Positions 25,341 through 33,966 of a stretch of DNA of 35,779 nucleotides are shown here, piece by piece. The number at the start of each line of letters is the position of its first letter. Positions within the stretch are counted from its first letter, which is position 1. The stretch is from Candidatus Neomicrothrix sp. UBA4542 (lineage in GTDB: Bacteria > Actinomycetota > Acidimicrobiia > Acidimicrobiales > Poriferisodalaceae): assembly GCA_002388005.1 (NCBI GenBank), contig DGLO01000144.1, positions 6,404-42,182 on the forward strand. Reading direction: 5' to 3'. The notes beneath the pieces are model-generated. The model was not told where the DNA came from. It saw only the letters and a program-made list of their open reading frames with translations, and made no database searches. Position numbers and translations under genes: made by a program.

Positions 25341-26084
25341 CTAAGTAAGTTGGAGACTCATTCGCTCGCAAGCCGAACCTAGTGTCATACCCAGATCATG
25401 AGTTCGCTCCGGGTCTGGAAAACGGTATGCGGGGCCATGAACATGAAGAGCCGCAATCACTTCACCCCGGGAGTTGAAAACCGGAGCAGCTACAGAGTTG
25501 AGGCCCTCTGCAAACTCTTGATACCCCCAGCAATATCCGACCCGCCGCACCTGTCCGAGTCGTTGCCGAATTTGGGAAGGACTCACTTGACTGTGTTGGG
25601 TCGTCATTGCCAAGGGTCCCTCCAGGTAGGCATCAAGCTCATCAGACGTCATGTGCGCTAAGAAAACAAGGCCCGAGGGAACAAGGTGTAAAGGAGCGTG
25701 TTCGCCGGTCCAATTTCTGACCTGTACCTCGCCATCAAACATGACGTGATCCGCGTAGTAGACCTCTCGGCCGTCGCGTATCCCAATGCCCGCTGTCTCG
25801 CCGATTGAATCGACCAGGTCTAACAAGTGTGATCGAGCGACGGCAATTAGGTTGCGGTCGCCGCTAACTTCACCGGCGAGATCAAGAAGACCCTCATCAA
25901 GCGAATACCGTCCTCCAGGTCTTTCCTGTCGAACGGCGCCTTCCTCATCCAGCGCTGCTAACAGCCGCGCGACCGTGCTTTTTGGCAAACCGACTCGTTG
26001 CGAGACTTCGGTCACCCCCATCGACCCCGAAGAGAGTGCTCTCAAAATGGCGAACGCTCGATGCACCGATTGAACTACCGCCAT
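25341..26084 (-). CDS. IclR-family transcriptional regulator
   Basis: A 247-residue IclR-type regulator. The N-terminal winged helix-turn-helix includes HRAFAILRALSSGSMGVTEVSQRVGLPKSTVARLLAAL, and GRYSLDEGLLDLAGEV leads into the effector domain (SIGETAGIGIRDGREVYYADHV, PLHLVPSGLVFLAHM, GYCWGYQEFAEGLNSVAAPVFNSRGEVIAALHVHG), where a small metabolite binds. The ATG at 26084 follows CGGAGGTCTTG; a TTG three bases upstream is in frame. It sits between the etfBA unit and the divergent formate dehydrogenase operon, so it probably controls this C1 cluster, and perhaps itself, in response to a pathway intermediate. The effector is unknown. Confidence 0.92.
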   Translation of the reverse strand: MAVVQSVHRAFAILRALSSGSMGVTEVSQRVGLPKSTVARLLAALDEEGAVRQERPGGRYSLDEGLLDLAGEVSGDRNLIAVARSHLLDLVDSIGETAGIGIRDGREVYYADHVMFDGEVQVRNWTGEHAPLHLVPSGLVFLAHMTSDELDAYLEGPLAMTTQHSQVSPSQIRQRLGQVRRVGYCWGYQEFAEGLNSVAAPVFNSRGEVIAALHVHGPAYRFPDPERTHDLGMTLGSACERMSLQLT

Positions 26085-26253
26085 CAAGACCTCCGAGACG
26101 AGTGTGCCACATCGTGGAACGTTTATGTCAAGTGGGGTGTTGACGACCCGCTCTTGCCGTTTAGCTCGGCACTGATCTCATCACTTCCGAGCGAGAGCAT
26201 CACCGAATAAATATTTTCGAATTTTGAACGCAACCCGCACCAAAGCACCTCTC

Positions 26254-26282
26254 TTGGCACCCGTACACTGAGGGGTGCCCAA
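26254..26282. promoter_or_regulatory. Inverted repeat upstream of the formate dehydrogenase gene
   Basis: In the 230-base gap between the IclR gene and the formate dehydrogenase operon, TTGGCACCC (26254-26262) and GGGTGCCCAA (26273-26282) pair over 9 base pairs with one bulged C and a 10-base loop. The repeat ends 32 bases before the ATG at 26315, within the likely 5' leader. It could be a regulator binding site or an mRNA hairpin. The left arm resembles a sigma-54 -24 element, but no -12 element follows at the right spacing. No clear sigma-70 pair is seen. Function is unproven. Confidence 0.4.
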
Positions 26283-26314
26283 CGCTTCGCAGCGACCAGG
26301 ACTAGGGAGTCTCC

Positions 26315-28246
26315 ATGGCCTCATCGGCAGACCACTCCACGCCCATGGCGCGGATCACGCAACCTCTGGTTCGCGATAAGGGAGAGCTTCGCGCCGCGTC
26401 ATGGGATGAAGCTCTTGAACGCGCCGCCCAGGGATTTACTTCAACCATCAAAGACCGCGGAAGTGCGGCTTTCGGGCTCTTCAGCTGCTCAAAAAGCACC
26501 AACGAGATGAACTACGCTGCCCAGAAATTTATTCGAACTGTCATTGGTTCCAACAACATCGACTCCTGCAACCGAACTTGACACGCTCCTAGCGTCGTCG
26601 GTCTGGCGACAGTCTTTGGAGCTGGCGGTGGAACCTCGTCATACGCGGAGGTAGAAGAAACAGATTTTGTACTTCTTTGGGGTTCAAACGCACGAGATGC
26701 CCACCCGATCTACTTCCATCACGTCCTCAAGGGGCTATCGAACGGCGCGAAAATGTATGCCGTCGATCCCCGGCGAACTGCTTCGGCGAAGTTTGCAGAT
26801 CTGTGGTTGGGGTTGGACGTGGGAACAGACATCGCGTTGGCCAACGCTATGTCGCGAGAGATCATTTCCTCGGACCTTCACGACAAAGAATTCATAGACC
26901 GCGCAACGGTGGGGTTCGAAGCCTTCGCCGCCCACGTTGATTACTACACCCTGGAGCGAGCAGCCGAAATGACTGGGCTTCAGGCCGATGCCATTCGCGA
27001 GTTGGCCCACGAATACGCAACGGCCTCCACAGCCCAAATTCTGTGGACTCTTGGCATCACCGAACACCACAACGGCGTCGAAAACGTACTGTCACTCTGC
27101 AATCTTGCACTCTTGACCGGACATGTCGGAAGGTGGGGCTCAGGACTCGTTCCGCTTCGCGGTCAAAACAACGTTCAGGGCGGCGGCGATATGGGGGCTT
27201 TGCCAAACAAACTCCCTGGCTTTCAGGACCTGTCGGACACAACAATTCGATCCAAATTTGAAGCTGTATACGGTCGCGAAATCAATCCAACACCTGGGCT
27301 GCATTTGACGTTGATGTTTGAAGCGATGGAGCGAGGTGACCTCACCGCCTTGTACGTGATCGGCGAAAACCCCGCCGATTCAGAGGCTGATGTGGAACAC
27401 GCTAGAAAGTTGCTCAATGAACTCGAGATTCTCGTGGTGCAGGACATATTTCTGACGCGCACGGCACAGCTAGCAGACGTCGTTTTTCCCGCGACCGTAG
27501 GCTGGGCGGAATCCCACGGAACTGTCACTTCTAGCGAACGACGAGTGCAGAGGGTCCGACCAGCAGTCGATCCACCTGAATCCTGCCGCCATGACTACGA
27601 AATTATCGGCGACCTTGCTTCACGGATGGGCGCTGACTGGAACACGACCACGCCCGAAGAGCTCTGGAACGAACTTCGATCGCTGTCGCCGATGCACGCG
27701 GGCATGAGTTACGAACGCCTTGAGAATGAGCGCGGCTTACAGTGGCCATGTCCGTCTCTCGATCACCCAGGCACTGTTTATCTGCACTCCTGGCTCTGGG
27801 AAGATGATCTTGATGGCCGGGACCCCGCTCCGTTCTCCATCACCAATCACGAAGGACCCAAAGAGCAGCTGACGGACGAGTTTCCGCTGCGGCTGACTAC
27901 CGGCAGAACACTCGACTCATTCAACACAGGTGTTCAGTCGAGTGGATACGAATCCCCAATTCGTTCCGGATCTCATCTCGAAATCAGCGCCGTCGACGCC
28001 GTCGATCTTGGCCTTGTTAACGGAGAACGAGTCGTCGTGTCCTCGCCCAGAGGCAGCGTCCAAATGAACATCAAAATTGAATCAGACCAAGCCGCTGGTC
28101 TGGCCTTTTCCACATTCCATTTCCCGGAGCTAGTCGACCTCAATGTCCTCACTAATGACGAGTGGGACAAGCGAAGCGGCACAGCGGAATTTAAGGCCGC
28201 GTCGATCCGAATCGACAAACTCCCGCTTGGAACCTCTCATGGCTGA
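26315..28246 (+). CDS. fdhA: Selenocysteine formate dehydrogenase, catalytic half of the large subunit
   Basis: An ORF of 643 residues if the in-frame TGA at 26579-26581 is read as selenocysteine (Sec89). The context, CNRT-Sec-HAPSVVGL, matches the family motif (V-Sec-HGPSVAGL in E. coli FdhF), with the catalytic His right after Sec and the catalytic Arg282 in LVPLRGQNNVQGGGDMGAL. The protein is the molybdopterin catalytic domain plus the C-terminal dinucleotide-binding domain (TGRTLDSFNTG onward) only. The [4Fe-4S] domain that normally precedes it is missing and is found in the third gene of the operon. The ATG at 26315 has GGAGTCTCC before it. It oxidises formate to CO2. A SECIS hairpin follows the TGA directly, so a pseudogene is unlikely. 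Confidence 0.93.
26579..26622 (+). promoter_or_regulatory. SECIS element for selenocysteine insertion
   Basis: The RNA from the TGA codon folds into a typical bacterial SECIS. A lower stem GCUCC (26585-26589) pairs with GGAGC (26618-26622). An upper stem GUCGUC pairs with GGCGAC (with a U-G pair), closing a GGUCU apical loop at 26600-26604. In E. coli fdhF, from memory, GGUCU also begins at base 22 counted from the U of UGA, and here it begins at exactly base 22. SelB recognises this loop. The hairpin lies within the coding sequence, as in all bacterial SECIS elements. The selA, selB, selC and selD genes are not in the window. Confidence 0.92.
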
Positions 28247-29978
28247 TCTGCAGTTCAGCGATGCACGCGCTGATGACGAGGAAATAGGAGCGATCGACTC
28301 TCTTGTGGGCGAGCCCGCTGTTATGCGGCAAGGAGAACGGCTGGTACGTGGCGGACTCAGCCGCCGACGCGCGAGCCGTCACCTCCTCCTCCCCGGACTC
28401 CACCTGCTCCAAAACTCTAAAGGGTGGATCAGCCCTGGTGGTCTCAATTACTTGGCGGAAGTGCTGCAGGTTCCACCGGCCGAGGCCTACGGTGTTGCGT
28501 CGTTTTATGATTTGTTCGAAACCGAGGAACCATCCCAACCTGGCCCCAGACACCGCGTTTGCGTTGACCCAAGCTGTGCCGTAGCAGGCTCTGCCGAGTT
28601 GATCCTTGAGCTACGCGAGGCTGGGTGCCAAGTCCACGAAAGTCCATGTCTTGGTCAATGCGACCGAGCCCCCGCTATGTTCATTCAGGAACTCGGCAAA
28701 CCCGACAACGTTCCAGCCGACGCCGATGGCTTGGTTCATCGACAACAAGGAAGCCCCGCCCTCCGATTACTTAAACGGTTTGGCGTAACGGACCCCAGCG
28801 ACCTTGACTCCTATCGTTCCCACGGCGGCTATAACGCGTTGAATCTCGCTCTCGACATGGGGCCGGAAGCAGTCTTAGACCAGCTGACGGCATCGGGTCT
28901 ATCTGGACGGGGCGGGGCAGGTTTTCCGACTGGCAGAAAATGGCGCTCCGTCGCGGCCGCTACCTCCGAATCCAAACACATCGTCGCCAATGCAGATGAA
29001 AGCGAACCGGGAACCTTCAAGGACCGTCTGATACTCGAAAATGACCCGTTTGCGGTTATCGAAGCGATGACCATCGCTGGGGTCACCACGGGATCACGCC
29101 ACGGATGGGTGTACATCCGAGGTGAATATCCACTCGCTACAGAAAGACTTACCCGGGCCATAGAAAGTGCTCGTGCTTCCGGATTACTGGGGACCAATAT
29201 CGCAGGCTCCAACCATTCATTCGATATTGAAATCCGCCGCGGAGCTGGGGCCTATATCTGTGGTGAAGAGACCGCCTTATTTAATTCCATCGAAGGTCGA
29301 CGTGGAGAACCACGTAACAAACCACCGTTTCCGACAACGAGCGGCCTATTTGGAGAGCCGACAGTCATTAACAACCCAGAAACATTAATCAACGTCCTGG
29401 AAATATTAGATAGGGGAGTGGATGAGTACCGTGCTCTAGGAACCGATCTTTCCCCCGGCACCAAGTTGTTTTGCGTGTCCGGTCACGTGGGTTCACCTGG
29501 CCTGTACGAGACGCCATTTGGGACACCTCTCGGTCAGCTGTTAGAGATGGCGGGGGGAGTCACCGGGTCCCTCCAATCAATTCTTATGGGCGGCGCGGCC
29601 GGTCGGTTCGTGGGGCCAGAAATGCTGGATCTCCCACTGACGCTGGAGGATGCAGCAGCCCGCGACACAACGCTCGGTTCTGGGGCCATCACCGTTTTCT
29701 CAACCGAGGTCGACATGGGAAATATCGTGCGTCGATTAGCGAAATTTTTTCGTGATGAGTCTTGTGGCCAATGTGTGCCTTGCCGCATAGGGACAACGCG
29801 GCAACATGAAGTGCTTCTACAGATCACAGACAAGGGCCCTGATGCCGCGCAAAGACAACTACTTGACGATATCTCCGCAGTAATGAGCGACGCTTCTATT
29901 TGCGGTCTCGGCCACACGGCGGCGTCCGCCGTTCAGTCAGCTCTTGACCTAGGACTTCTCCAGGCGGACATGTCATGA
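28239..29978 (+). CDS. NuoE-NuoF fusion, diaphorase subunit of formate dehydrogenase
   Basis: A 579-residue fusion. Residues 1 to about 150 are a NuoE-like thioredoxin-fold domain with a [2Fe-2S] site (Cys108, Cys113, Cys137, Cys141). The rest is NuoF: FMN motif GLSGRGGAGFPTGRKW (220-235), NADESEPGTFKDR (251-263), GAGAYICGEETALFNSIEG for NAD/FMN, an SLBB-like part, and CGQCVPC (Cys509, Cys512, Cys515) with a fourth Cys555 for the [4Fe-4S] cluster. It takes electrons from the formate-oxidising subunit and reduces NAD+. The frame extends upstream to 28143, but ATG 28239 is the natural start, 8 bases inside the catalytic gene. NuoE-NuoF fusions are found in NAD-linked formate dehydrogenases and hydrogenases. 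Confidence 0.93.
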   Translation: MADLQFSDARADDEEIGAIDSLVGEPAVMRQGERLVRGGLSRRRASRHLLLPGLHLLQNSKGWISPGGLNYLAEVLQVPPAEAYGVASFYDLFETEEPSQPGPRHRVCVDPSCAVAGSAELILELREAGCQVHESPCLGQCDRAPAMFIQELGKPDNVPADADGLVHRQQGSPALRLLKRFGVTDPSDLDSYRSHGGYNALNLALDMGPEAVLDQLTASGLSGRGGAGFPTGRKWRSVAAATSESKHIVANADESEPGTFKDRLILENDPFAVIEAMTIAGVTTGSRHGWVYIRGEYPLATERLTRAIESARASGLLGTNIAGSNHSFDIEIRRGAGAYICGEETALFNSIEGRRGEPRNKPPFPTTSGLFGEPTVINNPETLINVLEILDRGVDEYRALGTDLSPGTKLFCVSGHVGSPGLYETPFGTPLGQLLEMAGGVTGSLQSILMGGAAGRFVGPEMLDLPLTLEDAAARDTTLGSGAITVFSTEVDMGNIVRRLAKFFRDESCGQCVPCRIGTTRQHEVLLQITDKGPDAAQRQLLDDISAVMSDASICGLGHTAASAVQSALDLGLLQADMS

Positions 29979-30841
29979 CTCAACAAGATGTTTCAGAAGT
30001 GTCGGTACATATCAATGACACAGCAGTAACCGTCGAGCAGGGAACCACTCTTCTTCAAGCAGCCCGACTCGCTGGCGTAGAAATTCCAACTCTGTGTTGG
30101 GCAGAGAACCTGACCCCGGTGAATGCGTGCAGGCTTTGTGTGGTTGAACAAGAAGGCACACGAGCCCTGATCCCATCGTGCTCGCGTCTGTGTGAAGACG
30201 GCATCCGAGTCGAGACCGATTCAGATCGGGTTCGACACAGCCGGAGAATGATCTTGGAATTTCTGGCTTCCACTAACGACTTGTCACAAAGTGCGGAGCT
30301 TCAAGAGTGGGCCGAGTCGTACCAAATCGATCTCGACCGCTACATCTCTCCAGAAAAGAACAACGACGAAGTAAAGATCGAAGACGATCTTTTCGTACGC
30401 GCATACGATCGATGCGTTCTTTGCTACAAGTGCGTTGAAGCTTGCGGAGACGACGCCCAACATTCGTTCGCCATCGCCATTGCTGGGCGCGGCTTCGATG
30501 CTCGGGTCTCCACCGAATACGAAGTTGAACTACCCGAATCTGCATGTGTCTATTGCGGAAATTGCGTTGGGGTCTGCCCCACTAATGCCCTTCAATTTAA
30601 GGTTGAATTTGACCTCCGCGAATCGGACGAGTGGCGACCCGAGGACCAAAGCACTACCGAAACCATCTGTTCTTACTGCGGCGTCGGCTGCAGTCTTGAA
30701 CTTCATACGCAAAACAACCAGATATTTAAGGTCACTTCACCGTCCGATCATTCGGTCACCTCAGGCCATTTATGCATAAAGGGGCGATTTGGTTGGCAAT
30801 ACGTCCACGCCCCTAAGTACGAACCCTCCAAAAAGTCCTGA
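29975..30841 (+). CDS. Formate dehydrogenase N-terminal half: iron-sulfur domains plus first molybdopterin-subunit domain
   Basis: A 288-residue protein with four cluster sites in order: a [2Fe-2S] ferredoxin domain (Cys41, Cys52, Cys55, Cys69), two [4Fe-4S] ferredoxin motifs (Cys147/150/153/157 and Cys191/194/197/201), and a C-terminal [4Fe-4S] Mop domain CSYCGVGCS (Cys232/235/239) plus Cys267 in LCIKGRFGW, with Lys269 between cluster and cofactor. The last part is normally the beginning of the catalytic chain. Canonical enzymes continue straight from WQYVH into RLT-PLIR, which opens the product of the first gene. The chain stops at 288, so the large subunit is split. The NuoG-type His-Cys cluster between the [2Fe-2S] and ferredoxin motifs is absent. 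It is coupled to the previous gene (ATGA). Confidence 0.93.
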   Translation: MTQQDVSEVSVHINDTAVTVEQGTTLLQAARLAGVEIPTLCWAENLTPVNACRLCVVEQEGTRALIPSCSRLCEDGIRVETDSDRVRHSRRMILEFLASTNDLSQSAELQEWAESYQIDLDRYISPEKNNDEVKIEDDLFVRAYDRCVLCYKCVEACGDDAQHSFAIAIAGRGFDARVSTEYEVELPESACVYCGNCVGVCPTNALQFKVEFDLRESDEWRPEDQSTTETICSYCGVGCSLELHTQNNQIFKVTSPSDHSVTSGHLCIKGRFGWQYVHAPKYEPSKKS

Positions 30842-30957
30842 CTCCCTGTCGAGAAATAGCCACTAATCATCTCCGAGACCGACGAGCCGCTTCTAAAACC
30901 GGCATACTGCTGACCCCTCCCAGGCCTCTGGCCTGCCCTCACACGACTGAGATAGTT

Positions 30958-32202
30958 TTGACCAAGCCTTCCATCGCCGGTAACGCATGGTCGCTGTTCT
31001 TGGGGATAGCTCTACTGCAAGCAGGAGTTGGTCTTCAACGTCCACTCCTAGGCTTAAGAGCTCAAGAGGCTGGCTTCAGCACTCTTAGCGCCGCCCTGGT
31101 AATGACGTCGTATTACGCAGGTTTCATCGTCGGAACGCGAGTCGTGGGACACGCTCTGGCCAAGGTTGGCCACATTCGGACTTTCGCTGGATTGGCATCG
31201 ACTGCTTCCTGTGTTGTGCTGCTGCAGGGTTTCTGGATAAATCCCATTAGCTGGGGGTTGTGCCGTGTTGTTTTCGGAATTTGCTGCGCAGCCTTGTACG
31301 TCATTGGTGAATCTTGGCTCAATGACCTCGCCACCAACGAAAACCGGGGCCGGCTTCTGAGCGTCTACATGGTGGTTGCAATCGCTGCCACTTTGGGGGG
31401 TCAGTATTCAGTAGGGCTTGCCAGCACCGGAGGTTTCACCCTCTTTGCCCTTGCGTCAATCATGGTGTCCATAGCTCTCGTACCGATCGCATTGTCAAGC
31501 AGAACCACGCCACCGGCAGTCGTACCAGAACCCTTGAGTTTCCGAGCTTTGTATTCGATTGTTCCAACTGGACTCGTTATCTGCCTGTTCTCGGGTATGA
31601 CCTTGGGCATCATCGTCGGTCTCGGCCCAATCTACGGTGCTGCCAAAGGATGGAGTTCTCTTCAAATCGCAAACTTTGTGGGAGCACCGCTGGCCGGGTC
31701 TGTACTCTTTCAAATTCCGATCGGTCGAATGTCTGACCGAATGCCTCGGCGGGGTGTGCTCACTGCAGCGTCAGCAGGGGCGGCGGCCCTGTGCTTTTCA
31801 ATGCTTGCATTCAACGGCAAAGATGTAGCGTCGATCGTTTGCCTCACATTGATGGGTGGCCTCGCGTTTCCGATCTACTCGGTCGCTATCGCGTACACGA
31901 ATGATTGGCTCGAACAAAGCCAACGGGCGGGAGCGGCAGCCCTACTTGTACGAGTGAACGGTATCGGGGCATTCCTTGGGCCCTTGCTGGCGGCTCCTGC
32001 ACTGAGTGTTTCACTCGATATATTTTTCTGGATGACGGGTGCGATATTTAGCGCGGCAACCGCATATTTGGTCTATCGGGTGTTCTTCCATGAGGCACCT
32101 TCTGTCGACGAGCAACAGCCTTTCCAACCTTTCCCTTTGCGCGCTTCACGGATGGTTGTTGCGTTGCTCTATCGCCGTCCGCGCCAAGCGCCTGGACAGT
32201 AG
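30958..32202 (+). CDS. MFS transporter (YcaD-like)
   Basis: A 414-residue major facilitator protein with about 12 hydrophobic spans in two halves and a cytoplasmic loop near the middle (SSRTTPPAVVPEPLS). The segment YVIGESWLNDLATNENRGRLLSVYMVV resembles the ESWLN--A---RG--L--YM pattern of the YcaD subfamily. The TTG at 30958 is the only start before the first membrane span. GAGATAG just upstream is a modest ribosome site. It follows the formate dehydrogenase genes by 116 bases on the same strand. A link to formate, choline or another C1 substrate is possible but cannot be shown by sequence. Confidence 0.85.
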   Translation: MTKPSIAGNAWSLFLGIALLQAGVGLQRPLLGLRAQEAGFSTLSAALVMTSYYAGFIVGTRVVGHALAKVGHIRTFAGLASTASCVVLLQGFWINPISWGLCRVVFGICCAALYVIGESWLNDLATNENRGRLLSVYMVVAIAATLGGQYSVGLASTGGFTLFALASIMVSIALVPIALSSRTTPPAVVPEPLSFRALYSIVPTGLVICLFSGMTLGIIVGLGPIYGAAKGWSSLQIANFVGAPLAGSVLFQIPIGRMSDRMPRRGVLTAASAGAAALCFSMLAFNGKDVASIVCLTLMGGLAFPIYSVAIAYTNDWLEQSQRAGAAALLVRVNGIGAFLGPLLAAPALSVSLDIFFWMTGAIFSAATAYLVYRVFFHEAPSVDEQQPFQPFPLRASRMVVALLYRRPRQAPGQ

Positions 32203-32221
32203 CCAAAACCGACGACAGCAC

Positions 32222-33883
32222 TTACTGATAGAAGTCGGGTGACTCGGGTGTCAACGGTTCGTTTCCAAGAATCAAGTCGGCTGCCTTCTCGGCGATCATC
32301 ATCGTCGGGGCGTAGATGTTGCCGTTAGTTATGAATGGCATTACTGATGCGTCCACAACTTGCAACCCATCGATGGAGTGAACGCTCATCGTTTGGGGGT
32401 GCACAACCGAGTTTTCTCCAATTCCCATTTGAGCTGTTCCGCAAGGATGTAAAGCAGTTTCGGCATCGCGTCGAACCCAACTAAGAATTTCGTCAGCGGT
32501 TCTCACACCAGGGCCAGGGGAGATTTCGCCGCCGTTAATTCCATCGAATGCAGGTTGTCTAAGAACTTCACGGGCCGTCCTGACCGCTTCGACCCATTCT
32601 TTTCGATCATTGGGTGTGCTGAGGTAGTTGAAGCGAATTTGGGGCTTAGCGAATGGGTCATCTGACTGAATCATGACTTCCCCCCGTGTGTCTGCATACA
32701 TCGGGCCGACATGGACCTGGTAGCCATGTGCAGTTGGCGCCGCCGCTCCGTCATATCGAACTGCTAATGGTAAGAAATGCATCATCAAATTCGGGTAATC
32801 CACGTCACTGCTGCTGCGAACAAATCCACCGGCTTCAAAATGGTTGGTAGTGGCAGGACCGCGTCGAAACAACCATTGCAATCCAATCAGTGGACGACGC
32901 CAAACGGAAAGATTGGGCTGCTGAGTGATGTTCTGCAACGACGCATGTTGGATATAGACCTCCAGATGATCTTGAAGGTTTTCTCCTACCCCTGGCAGGT
33001 CCACCACAACTGGAATTCCGAACTTCTCCAATAATCGCTTCGGTCCGATGCCGCTCAGTTGCAGCAACTGGGGGGTATTGAGAGCACCCGCGCAGCAAAT
33101 AACATTTCGGGCGTTGTATCGAATCGAAGCGTGATGGTTGCCGAACATGGAACGTTGAACGCTTTCCACTCCAGTAACTCTCCGTTGTTCAAGTAAGACT
33201 CGGGTTACGTGCGTGCGGGTACGAACGGTCAAATTCGGACGATTGATTACTGGGTGCAGATAGGCCCGTGCAGCGCTAAGCCGACGTCCCTTATGGATAT
33301 TGCGATCAAATGCGGCGAATCCCTCTTGCCGATATCCGTTTACGTCCTCAGTCAAGGAGTAGCCCGCTTGTTGGCATGCAAGGAAGAACGCCTCGAAAAG
33401 AGGGCCTTTCGCTGGTCCACGTTCGAGCTTGAGTGGGCCACTGTCGCCACGCCAGTGGTCTCCACCGGCAAGACACGATTCGAGTCGTTTGAAATAGGGG
33501 AGAGTGTGACTGTAATCCCACGCCTGCATGCCGGGTTGTTCAGCCCAACGCTCCATATCCAACGGATTGCCTCGCTGGAAAATCATGCCGTTGATGCTTG
33601 AACTGCCTCCAAGCACCTTGCCTCGAGCGTGATACACCCGACGGTCGTTCATGGAGGCTTCGGGTTCCGTTTCATATTTCCAGTCGTAAAATCGCGAACC
33701 CAGCGGGAATGCAAATCCGGCAGGCATGTGGATGAACGGATCCCAGATGTAATCCGGCCGTCCTGCTTCTAGTACCAGCACCTGATTAGAGGGATCGGCA
33801 GTCAAGCGATTAGCGAGGGCGCACCCGGCCGAACCACCCCCGACGATCACGAAGTCGTAGATGATTCCCTCGTCGCTCTGCAA
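32222..33883 (-). CDS. betA: GMC oxidoreductase, choline dehydrogenase-like
   Basis: A 553-residue FAD-dependent GMC oxidoreductase, about the length of BetA (556 in E. coli). The N-terminus YDFVIVGGGSAGCALANRL binds FAD, followed by RGKVLGGSSSINGMIFQRG and CCAGALNTPQLLQLSGIGP. The C-terminus carries LHPCGTAQMG with the catalytic His, and NGNIYAPTMMIAEKAADL. BetA oxidises choline to betaine aldehyde and on to glycine betaine; related alcohol dehydrogenases are hard to separate. The neighbouring demethylation genes favour choline. The start is TTG at 33883. It is convergent with the MFS gene and divergent from the EamA gene, 83 bases apart. The gene symbol is tentative. Confidence 0.82.
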   Translation of the reverse strand: MQSDEGIIYDFVIVGGGSAGCALANRLTADPSNQVLVLEAGRPDYIWDPFIHMPAGFAFPLGSRFYDWKYETEPEASMNDRRVYHARGKVLGGSSSINGMIFQRGNPLDMERWAEQPGMQAWDYSHTLPYFKRLESCLAGGDHWRGDSGPLKLERGPAKGPLFEAFFLACQQAGYSLTEDVNGYRQEGFAAFDRNIHKGRRLSAARAYLHPVINRPNLTVRTRTHVTRVLLEQRRVTGVESVQRSMFGNHHASIRYNARNVICCAGALNTPQLLQLSGIGPKRLLEKFGIPVVVDLPGVGENLQDHLEVYIQHASLQNITQQPNLSVWRRPLIGLQWLFRRGPATTNHFEAGGFVRSSSDVDYPNLMMHFLPLAVRYDGAAAPTAHGYQVHVGPMYADTRGEVMIQSDDPFAKPQIRFNYLSTPNDRKEWVEAVRTAREVLRQPAFDGINGGEISPGPGVRTADEILSWVRRDAETALHPCGTAQMGIGENSVVHPQTMSVHSIDGLQVVDASVMPFITNGNIYAPTMMIAEKAADLILGNEPLTPESPDFYQ

Positions 33884-33966
33884 AGCTTTCGTCGTCTCTC
33901 TATCCAGGAGTCACTAACCGTTGGGCAGCGTACCCTCGCGTTGATGTCCGCCCCGATAGATCATCA

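Noticed and set aside
26254..26270. Sigma-54 promoter before the formate dehydrogenase gene, from TTGGCAC
   Set aside because: The matching -12 GC element is not at the required spacing, and the sequence is better explained as one arm of the inverted repeat.
26315..26581. Reading the formate dehydrogenase gene as broken by a stop codon (pseudogene)
   Set aside because: The stop is TGA at the exact Sec position, the frame continues without loss of motifs to 28246, and a SECIS hairpin follows directly.
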